Shown here in pieces: positions 33,829-34,311 of a stretch of 34,311 bases of DNA (its first letter is position 1; every line of letters begins with the position of its first letter). Under the pieces are notes generated by a model, which saw only the letters and a list, made by a program, of their open reading frames with translations, did no database searches and was not told the DNA's origin. The position numbers and the translations under genes are program-made. The stretch comes from a virus: IMG/VR virus record IMGVR_UViG_3300020185_000146, positions 1 to 34,311 of that record, one strand, 5' to 3'.

Positions 33829-34226
33829 TAAAAACTGCCTAATGTTACATTTTTGCTTAACTTAACATTTCCTTCTAATAGTCTTGTGACTATTGGAAAT
33901 TCACTTCCTGTAGCTAGCTCTAGATCATAAGAGGCTTCATTAAAATTCAATAAAGAAGAGGAATTAGCAGATATAAAAATTCCTATAGTACCCGATGTAG
34001 GAGGGTTTAATCCGTCAGATCCACTAAAATTTAATCCTGTTCCATCTGGTTCTAAACTACTTGATAATGTAATGTATACAGTATCAGATCCTACAGAAGG
34101 ACGAATTTGCATTCTGCCCTGATATCCTGTTAGGTCTATGGGGTTATTACTAGAGTCTTTATAGGCTAACTCAAAATCTAGAGTTGCTCCTTGTTCAATT
34201 GTAAATGAGTATCTTCCAGCAGACAT
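33828..34226 (-). CDS. Fibre-block beta-sandwich protein (132 aa)
   Basis: Starts MSAGRYSFTIEQGATLDFEL, then YKDSSNNPIDLTGYQGRMQI, a DTVYITLSS strand, SGTIGIFISANSSSLLNF and YDLELATGSEFPIVTRLLEG near the end. The pattern 'F.I.QGATF...l.ykD..g.piDLTGY..rmqiR.....' and '.Y.LEl....g.v.RLLeG.v.ls..vT' is one I associate with short Ig-like/BppU-type proteins next to phage fibre genes, where they join baseplate to adhesin. This is likely a baseplate-fibre adaptor. It has a promoter-like motif 11 nt upstream and is coupled to the 48-aa ORF. The exact role is inferred. Confidence 0.75.
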   Translation of the reverse strand: MSAGRYSFTIEQGATLDFELAYKDSSNNPIDLTGYQGRMQIRPSVGSDTVYITLSSSLEPDGTGLNFSGSDGLNPPTSGTIGIFISANSSSLLNFNEASYDLELATGSEFPIVTRLLEGNVKLSKNVTLGSF

Positions 34227-34231
34227 ATTAT

Positions 34232-34245
34232 TTTCATATAAATAT
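34232..34245 (-). promoter_or_regulatory. Putative late promoter motif upstream of fibre block
   Basis: The coding strand reads ATATTTAT then ATGAAA, with the 8-mer 11 nt before the ATG. It abuts the stop codon of the upstream partial gene. Confidence 0.55.
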
Positions 34246-34311
34246 TAATAAATCGGATTATCCACATAATATTCTCTTAAATTCTCTACAATTTCATTAC
34301 GATGGTTAGAT
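34245..34311 (-). CDS. C-terminal end of an upstream gene, unidentified
   Basis: The last 21 codons of a frame that enters from beyond the right edge read SNHRNEIVENLREYYVDNPIY and end in TAA at 34247-34245. Charged and aromatic residues in a helical pattern, followed by the promoter-like motif, make this look like a genuine gene end. There is too little to assign a function. Confidence 0.6.
   Translation of the reverse strand, partial: SNHRNEIVENLREYYVDNPIY

Overview
This window is a tail-morphogenesis and tail-fibre region of a contractile-tailed (T4-like, myovirus-type) phage. Every credible gene lies on the minus strand, so transcription runs from high to low coordinates. The DNA is AT-rich. 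None of the start codons I examined has a GGAGG-type Shine-Dalgarno sequence. The leaders are A-rich instead, which fits a Bacteroidota (flavobacterium-like) host; this is an inference. I see no tRNA, integrase, transposase, CRISPR array or replication gene.

Layout in transcription order. (1) 34311-25403 is a fibre/adhesin block. It holds the tail end of an unidentified gene, a 132-aa protein, a 48-aa coupled ORF, an 855-aa collagen-like fibre that starts at GTG, a 173-aa short fibre, a 406-aa fibre-like protein, two tiny coupled genes, a 302-aa tip-like protein, a 625-aa collagen-like fibre and a 230-aa protein. (2) 25360-22498 holds neck and tail-completion genes in T4 order (gp13-like, gp14-like, gp15-like) plus an 83-aa coiled-coil protein. 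(3) 22445-18327 holds two tandem tail-sheath paralogues and the tail tube, closed by a strong terminator. (4) 18235-17206 holds a T4 gp26-like tail assembly chaperone whose reading frame appears to be extended by a +1/-2 frameshift on a run of seven T. (5) 17152-9383 is a very large tape measure protein (2589 aa) with a peptidoglycan-binding-like segment near its C-terminus. (6) 9317-3780 holds a small gene, a terminator, then four tightly packed baseplate genes, including a gp53-like LysM protein and a hub-like protein. (7) 3748-1 is a giant fibre gene, at least 1249 codons long and open at the window edge. It alternates collagen-like Gly-Thr-Ser/Gly-Ser-Ser linkers with four copies of one roughly 110-130-residue globular module.

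The genes form a coherent late module. The chaperone, tape measure, tube and sheaths build the contractile tail. The gp13/14/15-like proteins close its head end and the LysM and hub-like proteins form the baseplate. The adhesins presumably attach to the baseplate through shared N-terminal modules.

The least expected signals are: a recurrent element on the coding strand (ATATTTAT, 3 nt, A/C, AA) that sits in ten intergenic gaps and directly follows terminators, so it is probably this phage's late promoter; the non -1 frameshift; the duplicated sheath gene; the size and domains of the tape measure; a branched RNA-like leader before one fibre gene; and the nested 9-bp-based repeats that make the fibres modular.
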